Source of the DNA: Candidatus Zixiibacteriota bacterium
GTDB lineage: Bacteria; Zixibacteria; MSB-5A5; CAIYYT01
Assembly: GCA_026397575.1 (NCBI GenBank)
Contig: JAPLUP010000565.1
Span: 1 to 7,421, forward strand
Direction: 5' to 3'
Length of the DNA stretch: 7,421 bases
Positions 1-6,202 of this stretch are shown piece by piece. The translations under genes and the position numbers were made by a program. The notes under the pieces were generated by a model. The model saw only the letters and a program-made list of their open reading frames with translations, made no database searches and had not been told where the DNA came from. The first letter of the stretch is position 1, and every line of letters begins with the position of its first letter.

Positions 1-207
1 TTGGAAGTGCTCTCGATTGTGTGTGGTATGAATCAAGAGGTAGACCGCTTTTGGGTAAACCTCGACCGGACATTTGACAGCACACTCTCATCTGAGAATC
101 GTGAAAGACTTCAGTCAAACATTCATCAATCATATTTGCTGATGTTTACGCAGGCCAAGCGGCTAATTCGGTGTGCTAGCGAAGCTATCGCATCACTTCA
201 ATCGTGA
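1..207 (+). CDS. C-terminal part of a hypothetical protein, cut by the window edge
   Basis: The frame is open from the first base to a TGA at 205-207 and gives up to 68 residues. I do not recognise the family. The visible part is hydrophilic with scattered aromatic and charged residues, no membrane segment and no signal peptide. Base 1 happens to be a TTG and there is an internal ATG at 28, but neither has a Shine-Dalgarno sequence in front, so the real start probably lies before the window. The frame converges on the minus-strand gene ending at 232, with only 24 bp between the two stops. It is the only plus-strand frame in the window not lying opposite a recognisable gene. It could be a chance frame; confidence is low. 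Confidence 0.35.
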   Translation: MEVLSIVCGMNQEVDRFWVNLDRTFDSTLSSENRERLQSNIHQSYLLMFTQAKRLIRCASEAIASLQS

Positions 208-231
208 CTCACCAGCCTCCACCCTAGAAAG

Positions 232-573
232 TCAATCTTGGTGAAATCCAATCGAAGTGGGAGGTTCCTGAGTCGAAGGTCGGAAGCAATACAGCAGCCC
301 GTCGAGCTTCATCATGAAGAAAGCCTTTTCTACATAAAGCTCTTTGCTGTATTGTTCGGCCCCAGTTAAGTAGTTGGAACTACTGAGTTTTCTAGTAAGC
401 ATCTCAACAGGTATTCTGAATTTATCTATCTCGTAGCCCAACTCCGCGATTTCGTCCAGAATCGCATGGTACTCTTTTACATATAGCTCGCTGATGGCCA
501 GCTGCTCAACATGGTCGCGGAAAGCCTTGAGCCTCGCATATGCCTGCATGAGTCTGTCCGGATTTCTCTCCAT
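232..573 (-). CDS. hypothetical 113-residue protein
   Basis: I do not recognise a named family. The frame also allows a TTG start at 588, but I chose the ATG at 573 because a strong GGAGGAG ribosome binding site at 580-586 sits exactly 6 nt before it and overlaps the TTG codon. The product is soluble, with no signal peptide or membrane segment. The first two thirds are rich in charged and helix-forming residues (MQAYARLKAFRDHVEQLAIS near the start). The last third is rich in aromatics and has a compact segment, KELYVEKAFFMMKLDGLLY, followed by a Pro-rich C-terminus. This conserved-looking tail suggests a genuine small protein rather than a chance frame. It lies 82 bp downstream of the membrane protein gene with a hairpin between them, so it may be transcribed separately. 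No function is proposed. Confidence 0.7.
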   Translation of the reverse strand: MERNPDRLMQAYARLKAFRDHVEQLAISELYVKEYHAILDEIAELGYEIDKFRIPVEMLTRKLSSSNYLTGAEQYSKELYVEKAFFMMKLDGLLYCFRPSTQEPPTSIGFHQD

Positions 574-579
574 TGCATT

Positions 580-586
580 CTCCTCC
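580..586 (-). promoter_or_regulatory. ribosome binding site that fixes the start of the 113-residue protein
   Basis: On the minus strand this reads GGAGGAG, 6 nt before the ATG at 573. It overlaps the competing in-frame TTG at 586-588, so initiation at the ATG is much more likely. Confidence 0.7.
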
Positions 587-618
587 AACTGATATCCGCG
601 ATTGAGTGCCTTAGGTCA

Positions 619-634
619 AGCCCCCTCGGGGGCT
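619..634 (-). terminator. GC-rich hairpin between two hypothetical genes, possible terminator
   Basis: AGCCCCC (619-625) pairs perfectly with GGGGGCT (628-634) around a 2-nt turn, or as a 6-bp stem with a tetraloop. It lies about 20 bp after the stop of the 262-residue membrane protein gene and about 45 bp before the next start. Neither side has a clear T run (TTGACC on the minus strand), so it is a weak intrinsic terminator at best and could be a transcript-stabilising or attenuating hairpin. Confidence 0.4.
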
Positions 635-655
635 GACGTCTTCCTTCGCAAACAA

Positions 656-1444
656 CTATAACTCGGGGTCGGGATTTACCTCCACCCGGATTTCACCGTT
701 CCAAGCGAATTTCTTGAAGAGTTTCTCTGGCGCTGGATTTGCCATGTGCTCGCCGTCATTGAAATCATAGTATCGTTCAAGAGTGCCTCGCGACACCAGA
801 ACATAGTGGAGGGCGTGTCTTGTGCCAGCATACGCCTTAGGTAGCTTGTGTTCTGGGAAATAGGTTACGAGCAACTCTTCTTGCCCGATCCGCTCAACCA
901 CCTGCGGCTCGTCGTATACGGTCGTTGCTAAGAAAAAGTCATCGCGGTGAATGATCGGTAAGCGTGCCTTAACATTGAAGATCGGTGATTCGACGAGCAA
1001 GTATCCATATGGCTCGTGCAAATTTGCCGCCTTTACAGTGCCGTCCGCAAGAACAGTGGTGCCGATTCGGTCGAATTCGAGAACTCGAAAAACCTGGCGA
1101 AGAATATCAGTCCATTGTATGTCTCGGCCGATTACACAATCTACGGAGAGGGAGTCGATGCCTTGATCAAGTAATGCGGACCTCTGACGATCCTGTGCCT
1201 TTTGAAAGCGCCCCACTGCCGCAGCTTTGTTGCCACTGGCCAGGTCACTTTCTACACCGGCAGCCTCTTCCGGAGATAGACCAAATCTAAGCATCTCCAC
1301 TTTTCGAACCGATTTCTTGCTGTCAACAAACACCCAGACAGTCAGAACGGCGAAACCGATAGCGAAAGCCGCTACTCCGTTAATGAACTGCGCTAGAATG
1401 AGACTCCCGACGACCACCACAACCACTCTAACAGTACTCTTCAT
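656..1444 (-). CDS. hypothetical membrane-anchored protein, 262 residues
   Basis: I do not recognise a named domain. The N-terminus is strongly hydrophobic from about residue 5 to 41, broken by a short polar stretch near residues 19-22 (QFIN), so it probably forms two close transmembrane helices. It begins with a run of six valines at residues 7-12. A charged stretch (DSKKSVRKVE) follows at about 41-50. The remaining 210 residues are soluble and likely cytoplasmic, with an early Ala/Glu-rich helical part (about 55-90) and then a mixed aromatic and beta-rich part. The ATG start is supported by an AGAGGA site at 1451-1456 with a 6-nt spacer. Upstream lies the repeat-containing region with the rpiB remnant, so this gene probably has its own promoter. 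The length and well-formed start argue for a real gene. Confidence 0.7.
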   Translation of the reverse strand: MKSTVRVVVVVVGSLILAQFINGVAAFAIGFAVLTVWVFVDSKKSVRKVEMLRFGLSPEEAAGVESDLASGNKAAAVGRFQKAQDRQRSALLDQGIDSLSVDCVIGRDIQWTDILRQVFRVLEFDRIGTTVLADGTVKAANLHEPYGYLLVESPIFNVKARLPIIHRDDFFLATTVYDEPQVVERIGQEELLVTYFPEHKLPKAYAGTRHALHYVLVSRGTLERYYDFNDGEHMANPAPEKLFKKFAWNGEIRVEVNPDPEL

Positions 1445-1503
1445 CGCCTTTCCTCTCGCTTATGACCGGGCGACACAACACTGATTAGCTCTGTGGGTCA
1501 AAA

Positions 1504-1524
1504 CCACATGCGGTCGCCCCTACA
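1504..1524 (-). repeat. GTAG-headed REP-like element at the rpiB remnant's stop codon
   Basis: On the minus strand this reads TGTAGGGGCGACC followed by GCATGTGG. It shares the TTGTAGGRGCGAC head with the two elements at 1743-1819, and like them has a self-complementary core (ACCGCATGTGGT, complementary with one G-T pair). The expected closing arm GTCGCCC is not adjacent but occurs about 40 bases further on (1468-1474). So either the palindrome is interrupted or the spacing is chance. The TAG of the GTAG head is the stop codon of the rpiB remnant. Confidence 0.55.
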
Positions 1525-1677
1525 AAATCGAGAACTTCTTCACCCGATTCGCATGCCTTCCCCCTTCAAACTTCGTCTCCAGCCACACCTTAACGATCTT
1601 CTCAGCCAACTCCGGTGTCACCCATTTGGAGCTTTGAGAGCGTAACCTTTATGGTCGGCGCCGAGAGCGATTTTCAT
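1520..1677 (-). pseudogene. rpiB: ribose-5-phosphate isomerase B remnant with large internal deletion
   Basis: From the ATG at 1677 the minus strand encodes [17 protein letters not shown], the typical RpiB N-terminus carrying the substrate-binding Asp-His pair. Two codons later it meets a TGA at 1618-1620. In a shifted frame the sequence then continues to the TAG at 1520 with the RpiB C-terminus: [15 protein letters not shown], then the family's FEGGRH motif and RVKKFSIL. Family proteins are about 145-150 residues; roughly 90-95 central codons are missing. These include the loop with the catalytic Cys and the HND motif, so no active enzyme can be made. The frame change shows the deletion is not a multiple of three. 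An AGGAG site (1684-1688) with a 6-nt spacer is still intact, so the gene was probably once functional. RpiB interconverts ribose 5-phosphate and ribulose 5-phosphate; a working copy may exist elsewhere. Confidence 0.85.
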
Positions 1678-1742
1678 TGTAAGCTCCTGTTCCCTTTCAG
1701 CAGGAGGTTTCTTTCAGACTGACATAAGTGGTCAGCCCCAGA

Positions 1743-1819
1743 GTCGCGACTAAAGTCGCTCCTACAATTTCGTGAGACTATCACTTATGACGAGTTGTAG
1801 GAGCGACTTTAGTCGTGAC
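1743..1819. repeat. inverted pair of GTAG-headed palindromic repeats (REPIN-like)
   Basis: The arm at 1747-1767 is the perfect 21-base reverse complement of 1795-1815. With one mismatch the match extends to 25 bases (1743-1767 and 1795-1819). The spacer is 27 nt (1768-1794). Each arm is itself palindromic: after the head GTAGGA comes GCGACTTTAGTCG, which can fold as GCGACT-TT-AGTCGC in the left copy and with a G-T closing pair in the right copy. The GTAG heads face each other across the spacer. This architecture (GTAG tetranucleotide, short palindrome, inverted doublet) is that of REP doublets mobilised by RAYT transposases in other bacteria. No transposase is present here, so the element would be non-autonomous. 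The pair lies between ilvE and the rpiB remnant. Confidence 0.75.
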
Positions 1820-1894
1820 ATCTCGTCACGGATACGGCTCGCACAACGCACAGGAACAGGGTGACTGCGCGCCTCGGCAATTCGCAAGTCAGCG

Positions 1895-1913
1895 GGCAAC
1901 CGCGCACGTTGCC
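1895..1913 (-). terminator. hairpin just downstream of the aminotransferase gene
   Basis: GGCAAC (1895-1900) pairs with GTTGCC (1908-1913) around a 7-nt loop, 10 bases after the ilvE stop in the direction of transcription. No T run follows on the minus strand, so intrinsic termination is uncertain; it may only stabilise the transcript end. Confidence 0.3.
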
Positions 1914-1923
1914 TCTGCTTATC

Positions 1924-2841
1924 TTATACGAACGTCAGCCAGCCATGCTTGTCGTTGCCGTTTTCGATCACGTCGAAGAACGCCTGCTGCAGCTTGCGCG
2001 TAATCGGTCCAGCCATGCCCTCACCAATCTGGATACGATCAATCGAACGAATTGGCGTGATTTCTGCTGCCGAACCGGTAAGGAATACTTCGTCAGCGAT
2101 ATAGAGCATCTCGCGAGGAATGTTGCGCTCCCACACATCCATTCCCATTTCGCGCGCCAGCGTAATCACCGTCTTGCGCGTAATGCCGGGGAGAATCGAA
2201 GCATTGTAGGGTGGCGTCAGCAAACAGCCTTCGAAATAGACGAAGATGTTCTCGCCGGAACCCTCGGATACCATACCGTTGTGATCAAGCGCGATACCTT
2301 CGACATAGCCGTTCTGAATCGCTTCCAGTTTGATGAGTTGGCTGTTCATGTAGTTGGCGCCCGCTTTTGCCATCGCCGGGAAGGTATTCGAAGCCATCCG
2401 ATTCCACGATGACACACAGACATCAACACCCTTGTCCAGCGCATCGGCGCCAAGATATTTTCCCCACCGCCAAATCGCAATAGCGACGTCGATCGGACAA
2501 CTGGACGGGTCAACACCGAGCGCATTGTAGCCGCGGTAAACCAATGGGCGGATATAGCAGCTATCCATCTTGTTGATGCGGATCAACTCCAGTTGCGCCT
2601 GGTTCAATTGCTCGGGCGTGTACGGGATTTTCATCTTATATATCTTGCACGAATCGAACAGGCGCTTGGTATGTTCGGCGAGGCGAAATACGGCGGTACC
2701 CTTCTTTGTATTGTAGCATCTTACTCCCTCGAAGAGACTGCTTCCGTAATGGACGACGTGTGAGAGCACGTGAATTTTCGCGTCGTCCCAGTTGACAAAC
2801 TGACCGTTCATCCAAATCTTGTCAACTTTTTCGAAAGCCAT
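1924..2841 (-). CDS. ilvE: branched-chain amino acid aminotransferase (class IV, PLP-dependent)
   Basis: This enzyme moves the amino group between leucine, isoleucine or valine and 2-oxoglutarate, the last step of their synthesis or the first of their breakdown, in the cytoplasm. The 305-residue product aligns along its length with the family, with the same numbering as the E. coli enzyme at key sites. The PLP-binding lysine is K159 in MAKAGANY, preceded by [10 protein letters not shown]. The [10 protein letters not shown] motif gives the PLP-contacting E193. [12 protein letters not shown] (32-43) and the C-terminal [12 protein letters not shown] (255-266) form substrate and phosphate pockets, and RLAEHTKR (53-60) ends in the phosphate-binding arginine. 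The ATG start is supported by AGGAGG at 2846-2851, only 4 nt away. It lies 18 bp after the second acyl-CoA dehydrogenase, so it is most likely co-transcribed with both dehydrogenases, which hints at a catabolic role. Everything needed for activity appears intact. Confidence 0.93.
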   Translation of the reverse strand: MAFEKVDKIWMNGQFVNWDDAKIHVLSHVVHYGSSLFEGVRCYNTKKGTAVFRLAEHTKRLFDSCKIYKMKIPYTPEQLNQAQLELIRINKMDSCYIRPLVYRGYNALGVDPSSCPIDVAIAIWRWGKYLGADALDKGVDVCVSSWNRMASNTFPAMAKAGANYMNSQLIKLEAIQNGYVEGIALDHNGMVSEGSGENIFVYFEGCLLTPPYNASILPGITRKTVITLAREMGMDVWERNIPREMLYIADEVFLTGSAAEITPIRSIDRIQIGEGMAGPITRKLQQAFFDVIENGNDKHGWLTFV

Positions 2842-2859
2842 ATATCCTCCTACTTCAGA

Positions 2860-4011
2860 TTAAGCATCTACTTTAATGGATTTGAGTATAGCACGGGCGA
2901 TGACCATTCGTTGTATTTCGGACGTGCCTTCGCCGATTTCAGTCAATTTCATGTCGCGATACATTCTCTCGACTGGGTATCGTGGTGAGTAGCCGTCGCC
3001 ACCTAACACTCCTATCGCTTCGGAAGTGACAAAGTTGCACACCTCGGCAGCGTAGAGCTTCGCCATTGCCGATTGCTGAGAGTAATTCTGCTTCTTGTCC
3101 TTCATCACGCTGGCGCCGTAAATCAATCCGCGAGCCGCTTCGATGCGAGTGGCCATATCTGCCAGCTTCCATTGGATTGCCTGATACTCGCCAATCGGTT
3201 TGCCGAACTGCTTGTGCGTGGCGGCATATTTCGCAGCGACCTCAAAGGCGCCGACAGCCAGACCGAGCGCCATAGCGCCGATAGAGATGCGTCCGCCATC
3301 CAGCGTAATCATGAACTGCTTGAATCCTTCCCCCTCCTGACCCATGCGGTTTTCTACCGGCACGCGGACGTCGTCGAAGTGCATGAAGGCCGTGTCGGAA
3401 CCACGGCAACCCATCTTGTTCTCTTTCTTGCCAATCGAAAAGCCGGGCATTCCCTTCTCAAGAATAAACGATGAGATGCCTTTGACTCCGCCACTCTTGT
3501 CGGTGCGAGCGGTGACGATGGCGTACTTGCAGAGATTCGAAGATGTGATCCAACTCTTGGTGCCGTTGAGCACGTAGTGATCTCCGCTACGGACGGCGAC
3601 CGATTGCGTGCCACCGGCATCGGAACCGGCTTGCGGCTCGGTCAGTCCGAATGCGATCAATACCGCTTGTGACGAATCAGTCTTGAGATAGCGGTCACGC
3701 TGCTCGGGCGTGCCGAAACTGTAGATCGGCCCGACACCAAGCGAGTTGTGCGCGGCAACAGTAAGTCCGGTTGAGCCACAAACACGACACAACTCTTCGA
3801 CGATGATAGAATACTGGACGGTGTTGTAGTTTATGCCGCCGTACTCTTCGGGTAGCTGGATTTTCCACCAGCCCTTCTGTTGAAGCTTGTCCAGATGAGT
3901 CGGCGGGAATATCTGTTTCTCGTCCGCCTCCAACGCCAGCGGCGCAATCTCCGACTCGCAGAAGGCTCTGACTTCCGCGCGGAATCCGGTGTATTCAGAA
4001 TCGGCAAACAT
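2860..4011 (-). CDS. acyl-CoA dehydrogenase (second of tandem pair)
   Basis: This FAD enzyme oxidises an acyl-CoA to the trans-2-enoyl-CoA and passes electrons to electron transfer flavoprotein. The 383 residues span the N-terminal helical, middle beta and C-terminal helical domains. Family signature 1 is FGLTEPQAGSDAGG (121-134), followed by NGTKSWIT (149-156). KQFGKPI is at 267-273, and the second signature, LGGDGYSPRYPVERMYRDMK, at 336-355. The catalytic base is probably E361 in IGEGTSEIQR, the position used by short- and medium-chain enzymes. Isovaleryl-CoA dehydrogenases lack Glu there, so that specificity is unlikely. The start codon overlaps the stop of the upstream paralogue by one base (TGATG), with no strong ribosome binding site of its own, so translation is probably coupled. 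Chain length cannot be read from sequence; a short or branched acyl-CoA is favoured by the downstream ilvE. Confidence 0.92.
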   Translation of the reverse strand: MFADSEYTGFRAEVRAFCESEIAPLALEADEKQIFPPTHLDKLQQKGWWKIQLPEEYGGINYNTVQYSIIVEELCRVCGSTGLTVAAHNSLGVGPIYSFGTPEQRDRYLKTDSSQAVLIAFGLTEPQAGSDAGGTQSVAVRSGDHYVLNGTKSWITSSNLCKYAIVTARTDKSGGVKGISSFILEKGMPGFSIGKKENKMGCRGSDTAFMHFDDVRVPVENRMGQEGEGFKQFMITLDGGRISIGAMALGLAVGAFEVAAKYAATHKQFGKPIGEYQAIQWKLADMATRIEAARGLIYGASVMKDKKQNYSQQSAMAKLYAAEVCNFVTSEAIGVLGGDGYSPRYPVERMYRDMKLTEIGEGTSEIQRMVIARAILKSIKVDA

Positions 4012-5162
4012 CAGCGCTGCGTCTCTTGCATCAGCGCACGCGCGATCACCATCTTCTGCGCTTCAGTGGTTCCTTCGTAAATCTCGGTGATACGGGCGTC
4101 GCGAAAATAACGCTCGACGGCGTACTCTTTGACATAGCCGTATCCACCATGTATCTGTACCGCCTCGTTGGCGACATAATTTGCCGTCTGCGATGAAAAC
4201 AGTTTCGCCATGGAAATCTCTTTTACGTGCGGTTCACCGGAATCATACAGTACTGCCGCCCGATAGGTTAATAACCGTGAGGCGTCGATACGGGTTGCCA
4301 TCTCGGCAAGCTTGAACTGCGTCGCCTGAAACTCGATGATTGCTTGCCCGAACTGCTTGCGTTCGCGAGCGTAGGAGACGGCTTCGGCAAATGCCGCTTC
4401 GGCAATTCCGAGCGCCTGCGCGGCGACACCGACGCGCCCGGCTTCAAGCAGCGAGAACGCAACCTTCAACCCGTGATTTTCTTCACCCAGCAATTGCGCG
4501 ACCGGAACATTGCAGTCAACAAAGGAGACCTCACGCGTGTCGGAGGCCTTTAGGCCCATCTTCTTCTCCGGCTGGCCGAGGTTCATCCCTCTGGAATCTT
4601 TCTCGACGATGATGCAGGAAATTCCTTTACGTCCTGTCGACGGATCAGTGATGGCAAACACCATGAAGATCGAGGCGTAACCTGCAGAGGTCACCCAACT
4701 CTTGGTGCCATTAAAGACAAAATCGTTGCCGGCTCGAATGGCGCGACATTGTAGCGCACCCGCGTCGGTCCCGGCGGCCGGCTCCGACAGGCAATAGGAA
4801 CCAATGTACTCGCCTGCTGCCAACTTGGGCAGATACTTGCTCTTCTGTTCATCGGAGCCGTAGCGGCTGATCGCTTTGATGACGAGTGAATTTTGCACAG
4901 AGATAGCAATCGCCAGCGCCGCGCACATCTTGGAAATCTCTTCGATCACGAGCGCATAACTGAGATAATCGATCGCGAGGCCACCATACTCCTCCGGCGC
5001 CAGCAAGCCGAAATAGCCAAGGTCGGCAGTCTCTTTGAGCAACACCGCCGGTAAATGCGATTTGGCGTCAAGCTCTTCCGCGATTGGTTTGAGTCGCTTT
5101 TCGGCAAACTCGCGAGCTGTATCGCGCATCAGAATCTGGTCTTCAGATAAGTTGAAATCCAT
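4011..5162 (-). CDS. acyl-CoA dehydrogenase, short-chain/butyryl-CoA type (first of tandem pair)
   Basis: This protein has the same reaction and fold as its downstream paralogue, and also 383 residues. Signature 1 is YCLSEPAAGTDAG (123-135), the NGTKSWVT strand is at 151-158, and ERKQFG (267-272) lies in the FAD region. The second signature, starting QIHGGYGYVKEYAVERYF, occupies 336-358. The catalytic base is E363 in IYEGTTEAQK. The textbook form of these motifs and KKMGLKASDT (200-209) resemble bacterial butyryl-CoA dehydrogenases, but substrate is inference. The ATG at 5162 begins MDFNLSEDQ, the usual family start; only a weak AGGCG lies about 8 nt before it. A terminator-like hairpin separates it from the dehydrogenase gene upstream, so it is probably the first gene of its own transcription unit with the second dehydrogenase and ilvE. 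No etfAB genes are in the window. Confidence 0.92.
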   Translation of the reverse strand: MDFNLSEDQILMRDTAREFAEKRLKPIAEELDAKSHLPAVLLKETADLGYFGLLAPEEYGGLAIDYLSYALVIEEISKMCAALAIAISVQNSLVIKAISRYGSDEQKSKYLPKLAAGEYIGSYCLSEPAAGTDAGALQCRAIRAGNDFVFNGTKSWVTSAGYASIFMVFAITDPSTGRKGISCIIVEKDSRGMNLGQPEKKMGLKASDTREVSFVDCNVPVAQLLGEENHGLKVAFSLLEAGRVGVAAQALGIAEAAFAEAVSYARERKQFGQAIIEFQATQFKLAEMATRIDASRLLTYRAAVLYDSGEPHVKEISMAKLFSSQTANYVANEAVQIHGGYGYVKEYAVERYFRDARITEIYEGTTEAQKMVIARALMQETQR

Positions 5163-5238
5163 TATTGGTTCGCCTATGTAAAATACTCCGTTTTCGAATC
5201 ATAAGCCGCAGGGCAAGACGCACTCTTGCCGGTCAGTC

Positions 5239-5267
5239 AATTAACAAATGTACGCCACAGAAGTCAA
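5239..5267 (-). promoter_or_regulatory. possible sigma70-type promoter for the acyl-CoA dehydrogenase-ilvE unit
   Basis: On the minus strand a good -35 box TTGACT (5262-5267) is followed after exactly 17 nt by TTAATT (5239-5244), a poor -10 box. It lies about 77 bases before the dehydrogenase start and just after the hairpin that ends the previous unit. A second TTGACT occurs at 5235-5240, and a TATGAT stands closer to the gene without a matching -35. The location makes a promoter likely, but the exact boxes are uncertain. Confidence 0.3.
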
Positions 5268-5272
5268 GCAAC

Positions 5273-5298
5273 AAGGGGCACACTGACGTGTGCCCCTT
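5273..5298 (-). terminator. intrinsic terminator after the 3-hydroxybutyryl-CoA dehydrogenase gene
   Basis: AAGGGGCACAC (5273-5283) pairs perfectly over 11 bp with GTGTGCCCCTT (5288-5298) around a TGAC loop. On the minus strand the stem is followed by the T-rich stretch TTGTTGCTTGACTT when its final TT is counted. It begins 26 bases beyond the upstream gene's stop. Stem strength and position make it the best terminator in the window. It divides the minus-strand genes into a thiolase-dehydrogenase unit and an acyl-CoA dehydrogenase-ilvE unit. Confidence 0.8.
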
Positions 5299-5324
5299 AT
5301 GACCAAATTCAACAGCGGCCTACT

Positions 5325-6176
5325 CTATTCGTAGTCGTAAAACCCCTTCTTGGTTTTGCGACCGAGCCAACCCGACTGCACCATCTTGCGTAGCAGCGGG
5401 CAGGGACGATACTTGGAATCGCTGTAGCCGGTGTAAAGCGTCTCCATGATCGCCAGGCAAACATCCAAACCTATGAAATCGGCCAGAGTCAGCGGCCCCA
5501 TCGGATGGTTGGCGCCCAGTTTCATCACGGTGTCGATCTCGTCCCGGGAAGAAACTCCTTCCATCAGCGTAAAAATAGCTTCGTTGATCATCGGCATGAG
5601 AATGCGATTCGCGACAAAACCGGGATAGTCGTTGACTTCAACCGGCGTCTTATCCAGCGTCAGGCACAAGTCCTTGATCGAATGGCAGGTTTCATCGCTA
5701 GTCGCCATGCCGCGAATGACCTCGACCAGTTTCATTAGCGGCACGGGGTTCATAAAGTGCATGCCGATAAACTTGTCTTTTCTGCTGGTGGCTGCAGCGA
5801 TCTGTGTGATCGGCAGAGAAGACGTGTTGGAAGCGAAAATCACTTCCGGTGGGCAGACTTTATCAACGTCGCTCCAGAAGCGGTTCTTGACCTGCAAATC
5901 CTCGAAAATTGCCTCGATTACCAGATGTGAACTACTCAAAGTGCGCGTGTCAGTCGTGGCTTTGATCCGACTCATCGTAGCGTTTTGTTCTTCCTCGTTA
6001 ATCAGACCCTTTTTGACCTGCCGAGCGAGATTTCCCCTGATTGTCTCTACACCGCGTTTGACCATATCTTCAGTCGTATCAAGCAGCGTGATGTTGAATC
6101 CTTTGGCCGCAAAAACGTGCGCGATACCGTTGCCCATTGTGCCGGCGCCGGCTACTGCAACATTCTTTATCTCCAT
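5325..6176 (-). CDS. hbd: 3-hydroxybutyryl-CoA dehydrogenase (3-hydroxyacyl-CoA dehydrogenase family)
   Basis: This cytoplasmic enzyme interconverts acetoacetyl-CoA and (S)-3-hydroxybutyryl-CoA with NAD(P)(H). The 283 residues match the length of stand-alone enzymes (about 280-285) rather than large FadB fusions. The Rossmann dinucleotide motif is GAGTMGNGIAHVF (10-22), with D33 ending the second strand (LLD), which favours NAD over NADP. The catalytic dyad is H140 in GMHFMNPVPLMKLVEV and E152, with the supporting S119 region (ASNTSS, 115-120) and N190 in PGFVANRI. The C-terminal domain contains GANHPMGPLTLADFIGLD (221-238) and ends GRKTKKGFYDYE, as usual in the family. The ATG is preceded by GGGAG about 9-10 nt away. 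It follows the thiolase by 26 bp, so the two are very likely an operon acting in consecutive steps. A hydratase to carry the product on to crotonyl-CoA is not in the window. Confidence 0.93.
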   Translation of the reverse strand: MEIKNVAVAGAGTMGNGIAHVFAAKGFNITLLDTTEDMVKRGVETIRGNLARQVKKGLINEEEQNATMSRIKATTDTRTLSSSHLVIEAIFEDLQVKNRFWSDVDKVCPPEVIFASNTSSLPITQIAAATSRKDKFIGMHFMNPVPLMKLVEVIRGMATSDETCHSIKDLCLTLDKTPVEVNDYPGFVANRILMPMINEAIFTLMEGVSSRDEIDTVMKLGANHPMGPLTLADFIGLDVCLAIMETLYTGYSDSKYRPCPLLRKMVQSGWLGRKTKKGFYDYE

Positions 6177-6202
6177 TATGACCGTCTCCCGGTTAACCGA
6201 TA

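Larger units (their letters stand above)
1445..1923. other. gene-free stretch with repeats and a pseudogene
   Basis: These 479 bases between the aminotransferase gene and the hypothetical membrane protein contain no intact gene. They hold, from right to left, a hairpin just after the aminotransferase stop (1895-1913), an inverted pair of GTAG-headed repeats (1743-1819), a deleted rpiB remnant (1520-1677) and a third GTAG-headed repeat (1504-1524). Bases 1820-1890 show nothing I can interpret. A short stem (CTGAC at 1719-1723 with GTCAG at 1731-1735) lies between the remnant's start and the repeat pair. Confidence 0.7.

Noticed and set aside
1618..1677. A 19-codon microprotein starting at the rpiB ribosome binding site
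   Set aside because: The sequence is plainly the RpiB N-terminus up to an abrupt deletion junction and then meets a stop; a selected microprotein function is not indicated.
1743..1819. CRISPR array or transposon terminal inverted repeats
   Set aside because: There are only two arms, inverted rather than direct, and nothing coding lies between them, so neither a CRISPR array nor an insertion sequence is supported.
1861..2412. Plus-strand open frame of 183 codons opposite ilvE
   Set aside because: Most of it is antisense to ilvE codons for essential residues, and its product has no domain-like character.
2939..3620. Several further open frames on both strands inside the second acyl-CoA dehydrogenase gene
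   Set aside because: All lie within the dehydrogenase coding region, are short and Arg/Ser-rich, and are explained by codon bias in the real gene.
2860..4011. Annotating the second dehydrogenase as isovaleryl-CoA dehydrogenase because of the neighbouring ilvE
   Set aside because: That enzyme lacks Glu at the position occupied here by E361, using a Glu elsewhere as base; the motif here fits the short/medium-chain type, so only the general name is given.
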